Of a stretch of 25,014 nucleotides of DNA, positions 7,740 through 16,059 are shown piece by piece. A program made the translations under genes and the position numbers. Within the stretch, counting starts at the first letter, position 1. The number at the start of each line of letters is the position of its first letter. The notes below the pieces were generated by a model. The model worked only from the letters and a program-made list of their open reading frames with translations. It was not told the origin of the DNA and searched no databases. This DNA comes from Phyllobacteriaceae bacterium UBA1940 (lineage in GTDB: Bacteria; Pseudomonadota; Alphaproteobacteria; Rhizobiales; Rhizobiaceae). The stretch lies in contig DDFA01000011.1 in assembly GCA_002336975.1 (NCBI GenBank), positions 1 through 25,014 of the forward strand, read 5' to 3'.

Positions 7740-8651
7740 TTAAAGCGGGTTTCCGATGCGCCGCGGGCGAATGCCGTTGACCAGCGCGACACCGGCAATT
7801 GCAAGCGCGCCGCCGGCGATCAGGCGGACACTGACGGTTTCGCCCAGGAGCAGGACGCCGAGCCCGGTGGCAAGCGGCGGTATCAAATAAAGCAGGCTGG
7901 CGGCGCGGCCCGCCGGCATCTGCCTGAGCACCCGCAGCCAGGCGATCTGGCCGAGGGCCCCGGGAATGATCGCAAGCAGGGCGACGACCGCCAGTGGCCA
8001 CAATGGCGCCGACGCCGCCGCCTTGAACGCCCCGAAGGAAAACGGCAGCATCGCCAGCGCGCCAAGAATGAACAGCCAGCTTCCGGTTTCAAGCGGCGTC
8101 AACTGATGCACCAGGCGCCGCTGGATGACGATGTAGAACGCCGAGCAGACGCTCGCCGTGAGCACCAGCGTCGCACCGGAGCCGAAGGTCAGGCCGCCCG
8201 GCTGGCCGGACGCCAAAATCGCTATGCCCAGAAATGCGACAAGCGTGCCGGCGATTGTGCGCGGCGACATTCGCTCGCCATTGACCGCCACGGAAATGAT
8301 GCAGGTGAAGATCGGAATTGAGTTGGTGAGAAAGCTGGCCGCACCGGCGCTCAACGTCACCAACCCCCAGGACAGCAGCACATTGTAGAGCGCCACGCCT
8401 AGCACCGCGCACAATGCAAGCACCGCGAACTGACGGGGACTTGGCAGTGGCGGGCGGATCCAGAGCAGCACAAGCGCCATCACCAGCGCCGCCGTCATGA
8501 GGCGGAGCGTCACCAGTTCGAACGGCGAAAACCATTGCAACGCCCAGCGCGTGACCGGGAAAATGCTCGACCAGGCCAGGATGGTGAACGCGGCCATCGA
8601 GACCGTGCCCGCCTGCCCGCCCGCAGCCGAATAGCGGTCTGTGGCGTTCAT
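7740..8651 (-). CDS. EamA/DMT family transporter
   Basis: 303 residues from ATG 8651 (MNATDRYSAAGG), starting 5 bp after the stop of the deacetylase gene, so the two are one operon. About ten hydrophobic helices are seen in two repeated EamA halves: AAFTILAWSSIFPVTRWAL opens the first half; the second has TLVLTASVCSAFYIVIQRRL and ends LIPPLATGLGVLLLGE. DMT-superfamily proteins are inner-membrane exporters of amino acids, amines or metabolites. The context with an acetylpolyamine deacetylase-like enzyme and an MFS importer suggests export of a product or related amine, but the substrate cannot be read from sequence. Confidence 0.9.
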   Translation of the reverse strand: MNATDRYSAAGGQAGTVSMAAFTILAWSSIFPVTRWALQWFSPFELVTLRLMTAALVMALVLLWIRPPLPSPRQFAVLALCAVLGVALYNVLLSWGLVTLSAGAASFLTNSIPIFTCIISVAVNGERMSPRTIAGTLVAFLGIAILASGQPGGLTFGSGATLVLTASVCSAFYIVIQRRLVHQLTPLETGSWLFILGALAMLPFSFGAFKAAASAPLWPLAVVALLAIIPGALGQIAWLRVLRQMPAGRAASLLYLIPPLATGLGVLLLGETVSVRLIAGGALAIAGVALVNGIRPRRIGNPL

Positions 8652-8656
8652 GACAG

Positions 8657-9676
8657 CTAGTCCTGGAATCCGCGAAGGAATGCCCCCAGGCAAGCGGCGA
8701 GATTGTCGTTCAGGTAGCCGCCCTCCTGCACGATCAGGGTCGGCAGCCCAAGCCCCGTCACGCGCCGCGCTATCTCGGCGAAACACTCATTGCTCAGCTT
8801 GAACGTCTGAACCGGATCCGTGGCCGAGGCGTCGAGGCCGGCCGAGATCACGATAGCGGCGGGCCCGAAGGCGCCGACCGCGCCCAGCGTCTCGTCAAGC
8901 GCGGCGAGATAGTCGCGGTCGCCGGTCCCGATCGCCATCGGCTTGTTGAGCGTCAGCCCCTTGCCGGCGCCTTCGCCGGTCTCATCCGCATGGCCGGCAT
9001 AGTAGGGCGGGCCGAAATCGGGGTCGACATGCAGCGACGCAAACAGCACGTCGCCGCGGCTCCAGAAAATGTCCTGCGTGCCGTTGCCGTGATGGACGTC
9101 GATGTCGACGATGGCGACCCGACCCAGTTTCGACGCCAGGCGATGCGCTGCAATCGCCGCATTGTTGAAGAAGCAGACGCCCGACATGAGGTCTCGGTAG
9201 GCGTGATGGCCAGGCGGCCGGCACAATGCGTAGACAGGGCCGCCCCGGTCCAGCAGAAGTTCCGCTGCGTGCAAAGCGCTCGAGGCGCTTGCAAGCGCCG
9301 CCTGGTAGCTGCCGGGCCCTATCGGGCAGGATGTCGAGTTGGAATACCAGCCCAGTTCGCCGAGCAGGTCCTTCGGCTTGCGGCGCATGCGGTGGGTCGG
9401 ATGGACGCTTGGAATGACCTGCGGACCGGCGTCGGGGATCGCCGACCAGCGATCCCACACATTGCGGAAGAAATCGACATAGTCCTCGTCGTGGATCGCG
9501 TGGATCGGCGCAAGGCCGCATAGCGGCGCCTCGACGACGCCCGACGCATGCTTGCGGGATTGCGCGAGGAATACCCGGTAGCGCTCGGCCCGATCGGGTT
9601 GCGGCAGGAACCGCCCCATGCGGAACACGTGTTCCGGGTCATGAAGCGCCTGATCGGGATGATGCACGACGAGCAT
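8657..9676 (-). CDS. Histone deacetylase family protein, probable acetylpolyamine amidohydrolase
   Basis: 339 residues, close to the length of bacterial acetylpolyamine amidohydrolases. The arginase/deacetylase fold motifs are complete: catalytic histidines H157-H158 in RPPGHHAY, zinc ligands D193 and H195 in VDIDVHHGNGT, zinc ligand D282 in SAGLDA, and the transition-state tyrosine Y321 in QEGGYL. It should remove acetyl groups from small acetylated amines such as N-acetylputrescine or acetylspermidine in the cytosol; the family fits better than true histone deacetylation because bacteria lack histones. It lies between the MFS transporter (42-bp gap) and the EamA exporter (5-bp gap), which suggests uptake and deacetylation of an acetylated compound. 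The exact substrate is not shown. Confidence 0.92.
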   Translation of the reverse strand: MLVVHHPDQALHDPEHVFRMGRFLPQPDRAERYRVFLAQSRKHASGVVEAPLCGLAPIHAIHDEDYVDFFRNVWDRWSAIPDAGPQVIPSVHPTHRMRRKPKDLLGELGWYSNSTSCPIGPGSYQAALASASSALHAAELLLDRGGPVYALCRPPGHHAYRDLMSGVCFFNNAAIAAHRLASKLGRVAIVDIDVHHGNGTQDIFWSRGDVLFASLHVDPDFGPPYYAGHADETGEGAGKGLTLNKPMAIGTGDRDYLAALDETLGAVGAFGPAAIVISAGLDASATDPVQTFKLSNECFAEIARRVTGLGLPTLIVQEGGYLNDNLAACLGAFLRGFQD

Positions 9677-9718
9677 GTCTGGTCCTTTTCCTGAATGTGT
9701 AAGTCGAAACTGCGACGC

Positions 9719-11023
9719 TCAATCGAGCGTCTTGCCCTTGGTTTCGGGCGTGACGAAAATGTGGACCAGGATCGAGATCGCACAAATGATCATCACGTAG
9801 TAGGCGATGAGTTGGTCCTGCCCGTTCTTCAGGAAATAGGTCGCGATCAGGGGCGAGGTGCCGCCGAAGATCGCGACGCACAAGGCATAGGGAATGCCGA
9901 TGCCGGTGGCGCGCAACCGCGTCGGGAAGATTTCCGAAAACACCGTGCCGATGACCGCATTGTTCATGGCGATGAGGAGGACGCCGGCGATCTGAACCAT
10001 CAGGAATGTGTTGAAGTCGGCGGTCTTGACCATCTGCAGCAGCGGATAGACCAGGATCAGGAAGCCGGCCGCCGAGGCGATCAGCAAGGGTTTGCGGCCG
10101 ATCCGGTCCGACAGCGCCGCCAAGGGCGAAACAACAACCGTGTACACGGCCAGCGAGATCATGCCGGCAGTCAGGCCCTGGGCGATCGGCAACCCGCCCG
10201 ACAACGACGCATAGGTCGGCAGGAACACCATCCACAGATAGAACTGCACGCCCGACGCCTGGATGACGACGACGATGAACGATTCCTTCGGGTATTCGAT
10301 GAAACCGGCGAAGATCGAACGCAGCGACATCGGTTCACGGTCCTTCTTGACTTCGAAGGTGCGGCTCTCGGGAATGGAGCGGCGCAGCCACACGCCATAG
10401 GCGGACAGGATCGCGCCCAGGAAGAACGGCATACGCCAGCCCCACGAATCGAGCGCCTCTTTGGGCAGCAGTTTGGCGGTTGCCGCCGCGACCCCCATCG
10501 CGAACAGGATCGCAAGCCCGGTCGACACCATCTGGCTGGAGGCGGCGAATGCACGCCGGTCGGGCCTAGCATGTTCGTTCAGGAACGCGGCGGCGGTCTG
10601 GTATTCGCCGCCAGTGGCGAAGCCCTGCAGCATGCGCGCGGCGAGCAGGATCAGCGGCGCCAGGACGCCGGCCTGCGCATAGGTCGGCGCCAGGCCGATC
10701 ATCAGCGATCCGACGCCGGCGAGAATGATGGTCAGGGCCAGAATGCCGGTTCGGCCGTATCGGTCCGCCAAAGGCGACAGGACAATCGAGCCGATCGGCC
10801 GCATCAGGAAGCCCGCCGCAAATGTTCCATAGGCGGCGATCAGCGCCACCATCGGATCGGACGCCGGAAACATCTGGGCGGCGAAAACGCCAGCCATCAG
10901 GCCGTAGATCGTCCAGTCGTACCATTCGATGAAGTGACCAGCCGCGCCGGCGATCACCGTCTTGCGGTCGCCAACGGCGTGTGCGCCGTCGCCCTCGACC
11001 GCCATTGCCCTGTCCGAAGCCAT
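9719..11023 (-). CDS. MFS transporter, metabolite:H+ symporter (MHS) type
   Basis: 434 residues from ATG 11023, chosen because GAGGGAGGGA stands just upstream; an ATG 14 codons earlier has no such site. About twelve helices are visible. AGHFIEWYDWTIYG in helix 1 is typical of the MHS group (KgtP, ShiA, ProP relatives). The loop motifs LADRYGRTGIL (after helix 2) and LSDRIGRKPLL (after helix 8) are the MFS signatures. The group imports organic acids, betaines or similar polar metabolites with protons. First gene of the row MFS-deacetylase-EamA-GntR, so it likely takes up the compound that the deacetylase acts on. A good promoter and a paired repeat are found upstream. Confidence 0.93.
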   Translation of the reverse strand: MASDRAMAVEGDGAHAVGDRKTVIAGAAGHFIEWYDWTIYGLMAGVFAAQMFPASDPMVALIAAYGTFAAGFLMRPIGSIVLSPLADRYGRTGILALTIILAGVGSLMIGLAPTYAQAGVLAPLILLAARMLQGFATGGEYQTAAAFLNEHARPDRRAFAASSQMVSTGLAILFAMGVAAATAKLLPKEALDSWGWRMPFFLGAILSAYGVWLRRSIPESRTFEVKKDREPMSLRSIFAGFIEYPKESFIVVVIQASGVQFYLWMVFLPTYASLSGGLPIAQGLTAGMISLAVYTVVVSPLAALSDRIGRKPLLIASAAGFLILVYPLLQMVKTADFNTFLMVQIAGVLLIAMNNAVIGTVFSEIFPTRLRATGIGIPYALCVAIFGGTSPLIATYFLKNGQDQLIAYYVMIICAISILVHIFVTPETKGKTLD

Positions 11024-11080
11024 CAGTCCCTCCCTCGGTATGGCGCGCGGCCATAGCCGCGCCAATGCAAGTAGGGCCGG

Positions 11081-11109
11081 ACGATAGGGCTCTCAAAACG
11101 CACTGTCAA
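11081..11109 (-). promoter_or_regulatory. Sigma70-type promoter of the MFS operon
   Basis: On the minus strand TTGACA (11104-11109) and TATCGT (11081-11086) are separated by 17 bp, about 60 bp before the start codon of the MFS transporter. The -35 box is a perfect consensus match. Confidence 0.6.
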
Positions 11110-11113
11110 TTCA

Positions 11114-11132
11114 TTGTGCATGCTTTGTGCAT
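11114..11132 (-). promoter_or_regulatory. Direct repeat next to the MFS promoter, candidate regulator site
   Basis: Two exact copies of TTGTGCAT on the plus strand (11114-11121 and 11125-11132), spaced by 11 bp, that is one helical turn, start 4 bp upstream of the -35 box. A tandem on one face of the DNA is expected for a dimeric or cooperative regulator. The GntR regulator at the end of the same row is the obvious candidate, but this is inference. Confidence 0.45.
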
Positions 11133-11259
11133 AAATAACTGAGGCATTCAGTCCGCGCCCTGTCAGGCCGCCAACAAACTTGCCGACGCCCCTACAATCG
11201 CGTACCGGGGCGCATTACCTATGGCCCTCGCGCATTTGCGGACGGAGGAGACAAGAACG

Positions 11260-12234
11260 ATGAATCTTTACGAGATGCTGGCGTCGGCTCAGGGCGGCGA
11301 CAATCTGCGGGTGCTCGGCGCGCAGTTCGGCCTGACCCCGCAGCAGATGCAGGCCGCGGTCGATGCGCTGACGCCGGCCTTCAGCCAGGGGCTGCAGCGC
11401 ACCACCTCCGATCCGAACGGCTTTGCGGCGCTGCTGCAGGCGCTGGCGAGCGGCGGCCACGCCCGCTACGTCGAGGACCCGAGCCAGGCGCTGTCGCCGC
11501 AGGGCGTCACAGACGGCAATGGTATTCTTGGCTATCTGTTCGGCTCAAAGGAATTGTCGCGCGCGGTCGCGCAGCACGCGTCGTCGGCCACCGGAATCGA
11601 CGCCGCCACCTTGCGCCAGATGCTGCCCTCGCTGGCGGCGATGGTGATGGGCGGCATGTTCCAGCAGACCGCGGGCCAGGCGAGCGCCGCTCAGGCCGGC
11701 GGCTTCGGCGCCGGCGGCGGCAACATTTTGGGTGACATCATCAAGGAGATGATGAAACAGGGGACGCAGCCGCAGCAGCGCCAGGCGCCGCAACCCGATT
11801 CCGGCGACAATCCGCTCGGCCAGATTCTGAAAGACATTCTCGGCGGCGGCCAGCCACAGCAGCGTGCGCCGCAGCGCCAGACGCCGCAACCCGATGCCGG
11901 CGACAACCCGCTTGGCCAGATTCTGAAAGACATTCTCGGCGGCGGACAAGCGCAGCAACCCCAAGGCCGGCAGCCAGATGCGGGGACCAACAATCCGCTC
12001 GGCGACAACCCGCTCGGCAGGATTCTCGAGGAGATGATGCGCGGCGGCCAGCAGACGGCCGGCGACGCGGCCGCGCCGCAACGGCAGCCGAGCGGCGGCC
12101 AGCGGCAGCCCAATCCCTATGACGACATGTTCGGCAAATTGCGCGACAGCGGTTCGCAGCAGAGCGACCAGTATCAACGCGGCGTCGAGGATATTTTCGA
12201 GCAGTACAAACGCGGCATGGACCGGTTCCGGTAG
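11260..12234 (+). CDS. DUF937 domain protein with internal Gln/Gly/Pro-rich repeats
   Basis: 324 residues from ATG 11260; GGAGGAG at 11244-11250 is an excellent ribosome site, ruling out the ATG at 11221. Residues 1-135 form the alpha-helical DUF937 (YidB-like) domain: MNLYEMLASAQGGDN, LTPAFSQGLQ, ILGYLFGSKELSRAVAQHA and LPSLAAMVMGG. From residue 150 on the chain is low-complexity with repeats of NPLGQILKDILGGGQ separated by Gln/Pro linkers, ending in a charged helix (EDIFEQYKRGMDRFR). No signal peptide is seen. The function of the family is unknown; the amphipathic repeated helices suggest protein or surface binding. It is divergent from the MFS operon. Confidence 0.85.
   Translation: MNLYEMLASAQGGDNLRVLGAQFGLTPQQMQAAVDALTPAFSQGLQRTTSDPNGFAALLQALASGGHARYVEDPSQALSPQGVTDGNGILGYLFGSKELSRAVAQHASSATGIDAATLRQMLPSLAAMVMGGMFQQTAGQASAAQAGGFGAGGGNILGDIIKEMMKQGTQPQQRQAPQPDSGDNPLGQILKDILGGGQPQQRAPQRQTPQPDAGDNPLGQILKDILGGGQAQQPQGRQPDAGTNNPLGDNPLGRILEEMMRGGQQTAGDAAAPQRQPSGGQRQPNPYDDMFGKLRDSGSQQSDQYQRGVEDIFEQYKRGMDRFR
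11806..12050 (+). repeat. In-frame tandem repeats inside the DUF937 gene
   Basis: Near-identical units start at 11806 and 11902 (period 96 bp, 32 codons), each coding DNPLGQILKDILGGGQ; a diverged third unit starts at 12004 (DNPLGRILEEMMRGGQ) after 102 bp. The first two differ mainly at synonymous positions within the core. Confidence 0.8.
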
Positions 12235-12244
12235 TCGCGCTCGG

Positions 12245-12275
12245 AAAAAGGCCCGGTCTGTTGCGAGACCGGGCC
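12245..12275 (-). terminator. Intrinsic terminator of the DUF1127 gene
   Basis: A perfect 10-bp stem GGCCCGGTCT / AGACCGGGCC (12250-12259 and 12266-12275) with a 6-nt loop, followed on the minus strand by TTTTT (12245-12249). It lies about 60 nt after the DUF1127 stop codon and 10 bp after the convergent DUF937 stop. Confidence 0.85.
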
Positions 12276-12333
12276 AGATGCAGGCTGCGGGCGGGGTTCC
12301 CAAAAACCTGCGGGAGGGATTTGGACCGCGCGG

Positions 12334-12639
12334 CTAGCCAATCTGGCGCGCGGCGCGCTCAACCGAATTGCGGATATCGACGGCGGCGCGCGCGTCGGCG
12401 AACGCGCCGAGACGTGCGGTCGGATCCGAGCCGAGCGGCATGTTCCAGACCACGTGCAGGTCGGCGCGCGTCAGGCCGATGTCGGACAGCTGGACGTCGG
12501 ACAGTTCGCCGAGGCGGTGAATTTCGCGCCGGTTCCTGAGCGATTTCCAGACGTCGGCGACGGCGTTCATCGCACGCACGGCCAAAGCCGGGCGCTGAAG
12601 GCCGGTCATCGGATAGGCGGTGCGGTCGAGCGTCGTCAT
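12334..12639 (-). CDS. DUF1127 domain protein (YjiS-like)
   Basis: 101 residues from ATG 12639, with AGGAGA ten bases upstream. The DUF1127 core is residues about 35-65: WKSLRNRREIHRLGELSD then QLSDIGLTRADL. Residues after 65 extend beyond the short DUF1127 proteins, ending in an Arg/Ala-rich helix. In other alphaproteobacteria small DUF1127 proteins influence RNA turnover, phosphate and carbon metabolism and stress or host adaptation. The gene is divergent from a LysR regulator gene with a 173-bp shared region, an arrangement suggesting direct control by that regulator. An intrinsic terminator follows. Confidence 0.88.
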   Translation of the reverse strand: MTTLDRTAYPMTGLQRPALAVRAMNAVADVWKSLRNRREIHRLGELSDVQLSDIGLTRADLHVVWNMPLGSDPTARLGAFADARAAVDIRNSVERAARQIG

Positions 12640-12741
12640 GATCTTGTCTCCTGTCGAACGGGCGTGCGTCAGCCTGCGCGCCTCACCCATGTGAAGCCGC
12701 CGGGCGCCAAACCATTGCGTCCTTGTGTGAACGTCTGACAT

Positions 12742-12773
12742 TTGACACGGGGCAATCAATTCGTCTAACGAAT
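12742..12773 (+). promoter_or_regulatory. lysR promoter with overlapping LysR-type box
   Basis: TTGACA (12742-12747) is followed after 17 bp by CTAACG (12765-12770) as possible -10. The perfect palindrome ATTCGT-CTA-ACGAAT (12759-12773) covers the -10 and contains the T-N11-A signature of LysR regulators. This arrangement is typical of autorepression with activation of the divergent gene (DUF1127). Confidence 0.55.
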
Positions 12774-12812
12774 GTTTCTGATCCAAATCATCAGAATGAG
12801 TGAAGTGTCGCC

Positions 12813-13763
12813 ATGGCCAATCCGCTCGACCTCGACCAGCTGCAGACCTTCGTCGCCATCAACGAGACCGGAAGCTTCACCAAGGCCGCCGACGAGGTGT
12901 TCAGAACCCAGTCGGCGGTGTCGATGCAGATGCGACGGCTGGAGGATCGCATCGGCCGGCCGCTGTTCGAAAAGGACGGCCGGTCGAACAGGCTGACGAC
13001 CGAGGGCGAGCGGCTGCTGATCTATGCGCGGCGGATGCTGCGGCTGAACCACGAGACGCTGGCCGCCTTCGACGACCGCAGCCTGGAGGGGCAGGTGCGG
13101 ATCGGCGTGCCCGACGACTACGCCGACCGGTTCCTGCCGGAAATCATGGGCCGGTTCGCGCAGTCCAACCCGCGCATCGAAATGTCGGTCATCTGCGAAC
13201 CAACGGTCAACCTGGCGGAGCAGATCCGGCGCGGCCAGATCGACATCGCGCTGGTGACGCAGTGCGAGGAGGTCACTCCCGACGTGGTGCGGCGCGAGCC
13301 GCTCCTTTGGGTGACGTCGGCGTCGCACGTCGTCCACGAGGAACAGGTGGTGCCGCTGGCGGTGGGACGGCCGACCTGCGCCTGGCGCAAGGCCGCGACC
13401 GATGCGCTCGACCGCTCGGGCCGCGACCACCGGGTGCTGTTCACCTCATGGTCGGCGACTGTGGTGATTGCGGCGGTGATGTCGGGCCTCGCGGTCTCGG
13501 TGCTGCCCGAATGCGCGCTCAGGCCCGGCATGCGCGTGCTCGGCGAGGCCGACGGTTTCGCCTCCCTGCCCGACTGCCGGATCGGCATCCTGCGCGGCCA
13601 CACCGGACAGCGCGACATCATCGACGCAGTGGCGCGCCACATCAGCGAAAGCCTCGACAATATTTCCGTGCAGGGGCTTGCCGACGAACCGGGCTTCGAC
13701 GTCGCGGCGCTGATCGGGCGCGGCCGGCGGGCCAGGACAAGCGTCGCGCCGCAAGGCTGGTAG
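12813..13763 (+). CDS. LysR family transcriptional regulator (possibly VtlR/LsrB group)
   Basis: 316 residues. The N-terminal winged helix-turn-helix is clear: LDQLQTFVAINETGSFTKAA, with QSAVSMQMRRLEDRIG as recognition helix and linker (residues 5-50). The effector-binding domain follows (about 93-295), with VRIGVPDDYADRFLPEI at its start and cysteines at 128, 151 and 189 among others. From memory, the start of the protein resembles the rhizobial LsrB and Brucella VtlR regulators, which control small RNAs and DUF1127 proteins; the divergent DUF1127 gene supports this, but I could not align them. A perfect T-N11-A palindrome overlaps its own promoter. xseA follows 39 bp downstream. Confidence 0.93.
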   Translation: MANPLDLDQLQTFVAINETGSFTKAADEVFRTQSAVSMQMRRLEDRIGRPLFEKDGRSNRLTTEGERLLIYARRMLRLNHETLAAFDDRSLEGQVRIGVPDDYADRFLPEIMGRFAQSNPRIEMSVICEPTVNLAEQIRRGQIDIALVTQCEEVTPDVVRREPLLWVTSASHVVHEEQVVPLAVGRPTCAWRKAATDALDRSGRDHRVLFTSWSATVVIAAVMSGLAVSVLPECALRPGMRVLGEADGFASLPDCRIGILRGHTGQRDIIDAVARHISESLDNISVQGLADEPGFDVAALIGRGRRARTSVAPQGW

Positions 13764-13802
13764 GCCGCTTGACGGCGCACGCGGATTGCCGATGCTCGCC
13801 GC

Positions 13803-15356
13803 ATGGATGAGATCGCCGATTCCCCGTCGAACGCGCATGAATATTCGGTCAGCGACCTGTCGTTTGCGCTGAAGCGCACGGTCGAGGACCAGTTTGGCAA
13901 TGTGCGGGTGCGCGGCGAAATCTCCGGCTATCGCGGGCCGCATTCTTCCGGCCACGCCTATTTTGCGCTCAAGGACGACCGCGCCCGGCTCGACGCCGTG
14001 GTGTGGAAGGGCACGTTCGGCAGGCTGAAGTTCAGGCCCGAAGAGGGCATGGAGGTGATCGCCACCGGCAAGCTGACCACCTATCCGGGCCGGTCGAACT
14101 ACCAGATCGTCATCGACAATCTCGAACCGGCCGGGGCCGGCGCGCTGATGGCGCTGCTGGAGGAGCGCAAGCGCAAGCTCGCCGCCGAGGGCCTGTTCGA
14201 CGAGGGCCGCAAGCAGCTCCTGCCGTTCATGCCGCGCGTCATCGGCGTCGTCACCTCGCCGACCGGGTCGGTGATCCGCGACATCATTCACCGCATCTCC
14301 GACCGTTTCCCGCTGACCGTGCTCGTCTGGCCGGTCAGGGTGCAGGGCGAGACGACCGGCGCGGAAGTGGCCAATGCGGTCGCCGGCTTCAACGCGCTGC
14401 CGGCGGATGGCGACATCCCCCGGCCCGACGTGATCATCGTGGCGCGCGGCGGCGGCAGCCTCGAGGATCTATGGGGGTTCAACGACGAGATTGTGGTGCG
14501 CGCGGTCGCGGCGTCCGACATCCCGGTCATCTCGGCGGTTGGGCACGAGACCGACTGGACGCTGATCGACTACGCGGCCGACGTGCGCGCGCCAACGCCG
14601 ACGGGTGCGGCCGAACTGGCGGTTCCAGTGAAAGCCGACCTGGAGGCGACGGTCGTCTCGCTTGGCGCAAGGCTGAAAAGCGCGGCGTCGCGGGCGCTCG
14701 ACCGCAAGCGCCAGGCGGTGCGACTGGCGGCGCGCGCCCTGCCCTCGCACGACCAGCTGTTTGCGCTGCCCAGACGCCGCTTCGACGATGCAGCAGGGCG
14801 GCTTGGCCGGGCGGCGGCGGCGGGGAACGAACGGCGGCGGGCGCAGCTCAACGCGATCCGCCTGTCGCCGTCGACGCTACAACGCGCGATCAACGAGGCG
14901 CGGCGGCATCTGGGACAGGCGGCGGCGAGACTGCCCCACGCGGCGCAGGCGGCCAACCGGACAAGGCGTCTGCGACTGGACAATACGGCGCGGCGGCTGA
15001 GCGTCGAGCCGTTCGTGCGGCGCAACGCCGACCAGCGCAAGGCGCTCGACCGGGCGACGGCGCGGCTGCCGCGCGTCATCGACGCGCTGCTGGCGGAGCG
15101 GCGGGGGCGGCTGACGCAGGCGGCAAGGCTGGTCGGCACCATGTCTGTCAAGGCGGTGCTCGACCGCGGTTTTGCGCTGGTGCGAGACCGGGCCGGCAAT
15201 CTGGTGAAAAACGCTGCAGGCGTTGGACCGGGCGACGGACTGGAGATCAGTTTCGCGGACGGCGCGGTGAACGTCACGGCCGACGGAGAAAAACCGCAGA
15301 CGGTGAAGCCCAAGCCTGCGCCGAAGCCCGCGGGTGGCCAGGGCAGCCTGTTCTAG
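13803..15356 (+). CDS. xseA: Exodeoxyribonuclease VII large subunit
   Basis: 517 residues. An N-terminal OB-fold (about 12-110; [20 protein letters not shown]) precedes the catalytic domain with [41 protein letters not shown] and [12 protein letters not shown] long Ala/Arg-rich coiled-coil region follows (about 285-440), then a C-terminal segment [11 protein letters not shown] that all XseA share. With XseB it forms the processive single-strand exonuclease VII used in DNA repair and recombination. No xseB is in the window, which is usual in this group. The start codon is uncertain, since no ribosome site precedes 13803. Confidence 0.96.
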   Translation: MDEIADSPSNAHEYSVSDLSFALKRTVEDQFGNVRVRGEISGYRGPHSSGHAYFALKDDRARLDAVVWKGTFGRLKFRPEEGMEVIATGKLTTYPGRSNYQIVIDNLEPAGAGALMALLEERKRKLAAEGLFDEGRKQLLPFMPRVIGVVTSPTGSVIRDIIHRISDRFPLTVLVWPVRVQGETTGAEVANAVAGFNALPADGDIPRPDVIIVARGGGSLEDLWGFNDEIVVRAVAASDIPVISAVGHETDWTLIDYAADVRAPTPTGAAELAVPVKADLEATVVSLGARLKSAASRALDRKRQAVRLAARALPSHDQLFALPRRRFDDAAGRLGRAAAAGNERRRAQLNAIRLSPSTLQRAINEARRHLGQAAARLPHAAQAANRTRRLRLDNTARRLSVEPFVRRNADQRKALDRATARLPRVIDALLAERRGRLTQAARLVGTMSVKAVLDRGFALVRDRAGNLVKNAAGVGPGDGLEISFADGAVNVTADGEKPQTVKPKPAPKPAGGQGSLF

Positions 15357-15440
15357 GCTTGACGTCGGCTGATCGGCCACGCGCCAGCGCGGCCTGCGCC
15401 GGTTGCCGGCGGGCCGTGAAAAATCCAGCAGCAGCGGACG

Positions 15441-15890
15441 TCAGGACGTGTCGGGACAGGGCACGCGCAAGGCAGGCGATTCGAACGCCGGGGCAATCGC
15501 GGCGAGGCATGCCACAACGCGGCGGGCGACCGATGCCTGCGCGCGGTCGCGCTCATCGGGGGCAAGCAGCTCGATGTGAACGATGAGGTGTTGCAGCGTC
15601 CGGCCAAGTTCGCCGAGCGCCCAGGCAAAGCGCATCAGGTCTTCGGCGCTGTCATTTGAGCTGGAAAAGTCGAGATCGGCAAAGTCGGGATGCAGGCCGA
15701 CGTCATGCGCGGTCTCGACGATCATCTCGCGGATCGGCGACAGGATGATGGCAAGGATCCAGCACAGCATGCGGCGCACGAGGCGCGAGCGGTTGGTGGA
15801 ACGGTGGGCAAGGGCGGACAAAGAGAACAGCATGGCGACGATGCGGTGAAGCATTACCAGTGTGCTGTCGTGTCTGCCCTCCCTGTTCAT
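15441..15890 (-). CDS. Hypothetical protein with a short hydrophobic segment
   Basis: 149 residues from ATG 15890, supported by a good ribosome site GGAGG seven bases upstream. The frame is long, has GC-biased third positions and opposes no better frame, so it is probably real. Residues 12-28 (MLHRIVAMLFSLSALAH) and 41-52 (MLCWILAIILSPI) are hydrophobic; the rest is soluble, with an acidic piece near residue 75 (DFSSSNDSAEDLM). It might be membrane associated. I do not recognise the family. It is convergent with xseA across an 84-bp gap, and upstream lies only repeat-rich intergenic DNA. Confidence 0.65.
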   Translation of the reverse strand: MNREGRHDSTLVMLHRIVAMLFSLSALAHRSTNRSRLVRRMLCWILAIILSPIREMIVETAHDVGLHPDFADLDFSSSNDSAEDLMRFAWALGELGRTLQHLIVHIELLAPDERDRAQASVARRVVACLAAIAPAFESPALRVPCPDTS

Positions 15891-15981
15891 GTGCGCCTCC
15901 GTGACTGGTGGAGGGGATTATGGGGAAGGTAGAATGGTGGGGGACAGAAATTTGAGCAGCCTTTATCTCTCCCTTCGCGGA

Positions 15982-16008
15982 ATCTAAGGTGATTTTAATG
16001 ACTTAGAT
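15982..16008. repeat. Small inverted repeat in intergenic DNA
   Basis: ATCTAAG (15982-15988) and CTTAGAT (16002-16008), perfect 7-bp arms, 13-bp spacer, in an A/T-rich patch upstream of the hypothetical gene. Possible operator or remnant; function unknown. Confidence 0.35.
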
Positions 16009-16059
16009 GATGCATGGCCGAAGGCTGAGTCTCAGAAATCGCAAGAGAGGAGAAATTTT

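Noticed and set aside
12245..12333. Cuckoo-type RNA downstream of the DUF1127 gene, as in Rhodobacter
   Set aside because: The terminator loop is CGCAAC and only one unstructured CCCTCCC is present, so the multi-loop anti-Shine-Dalgarno design is missing here.
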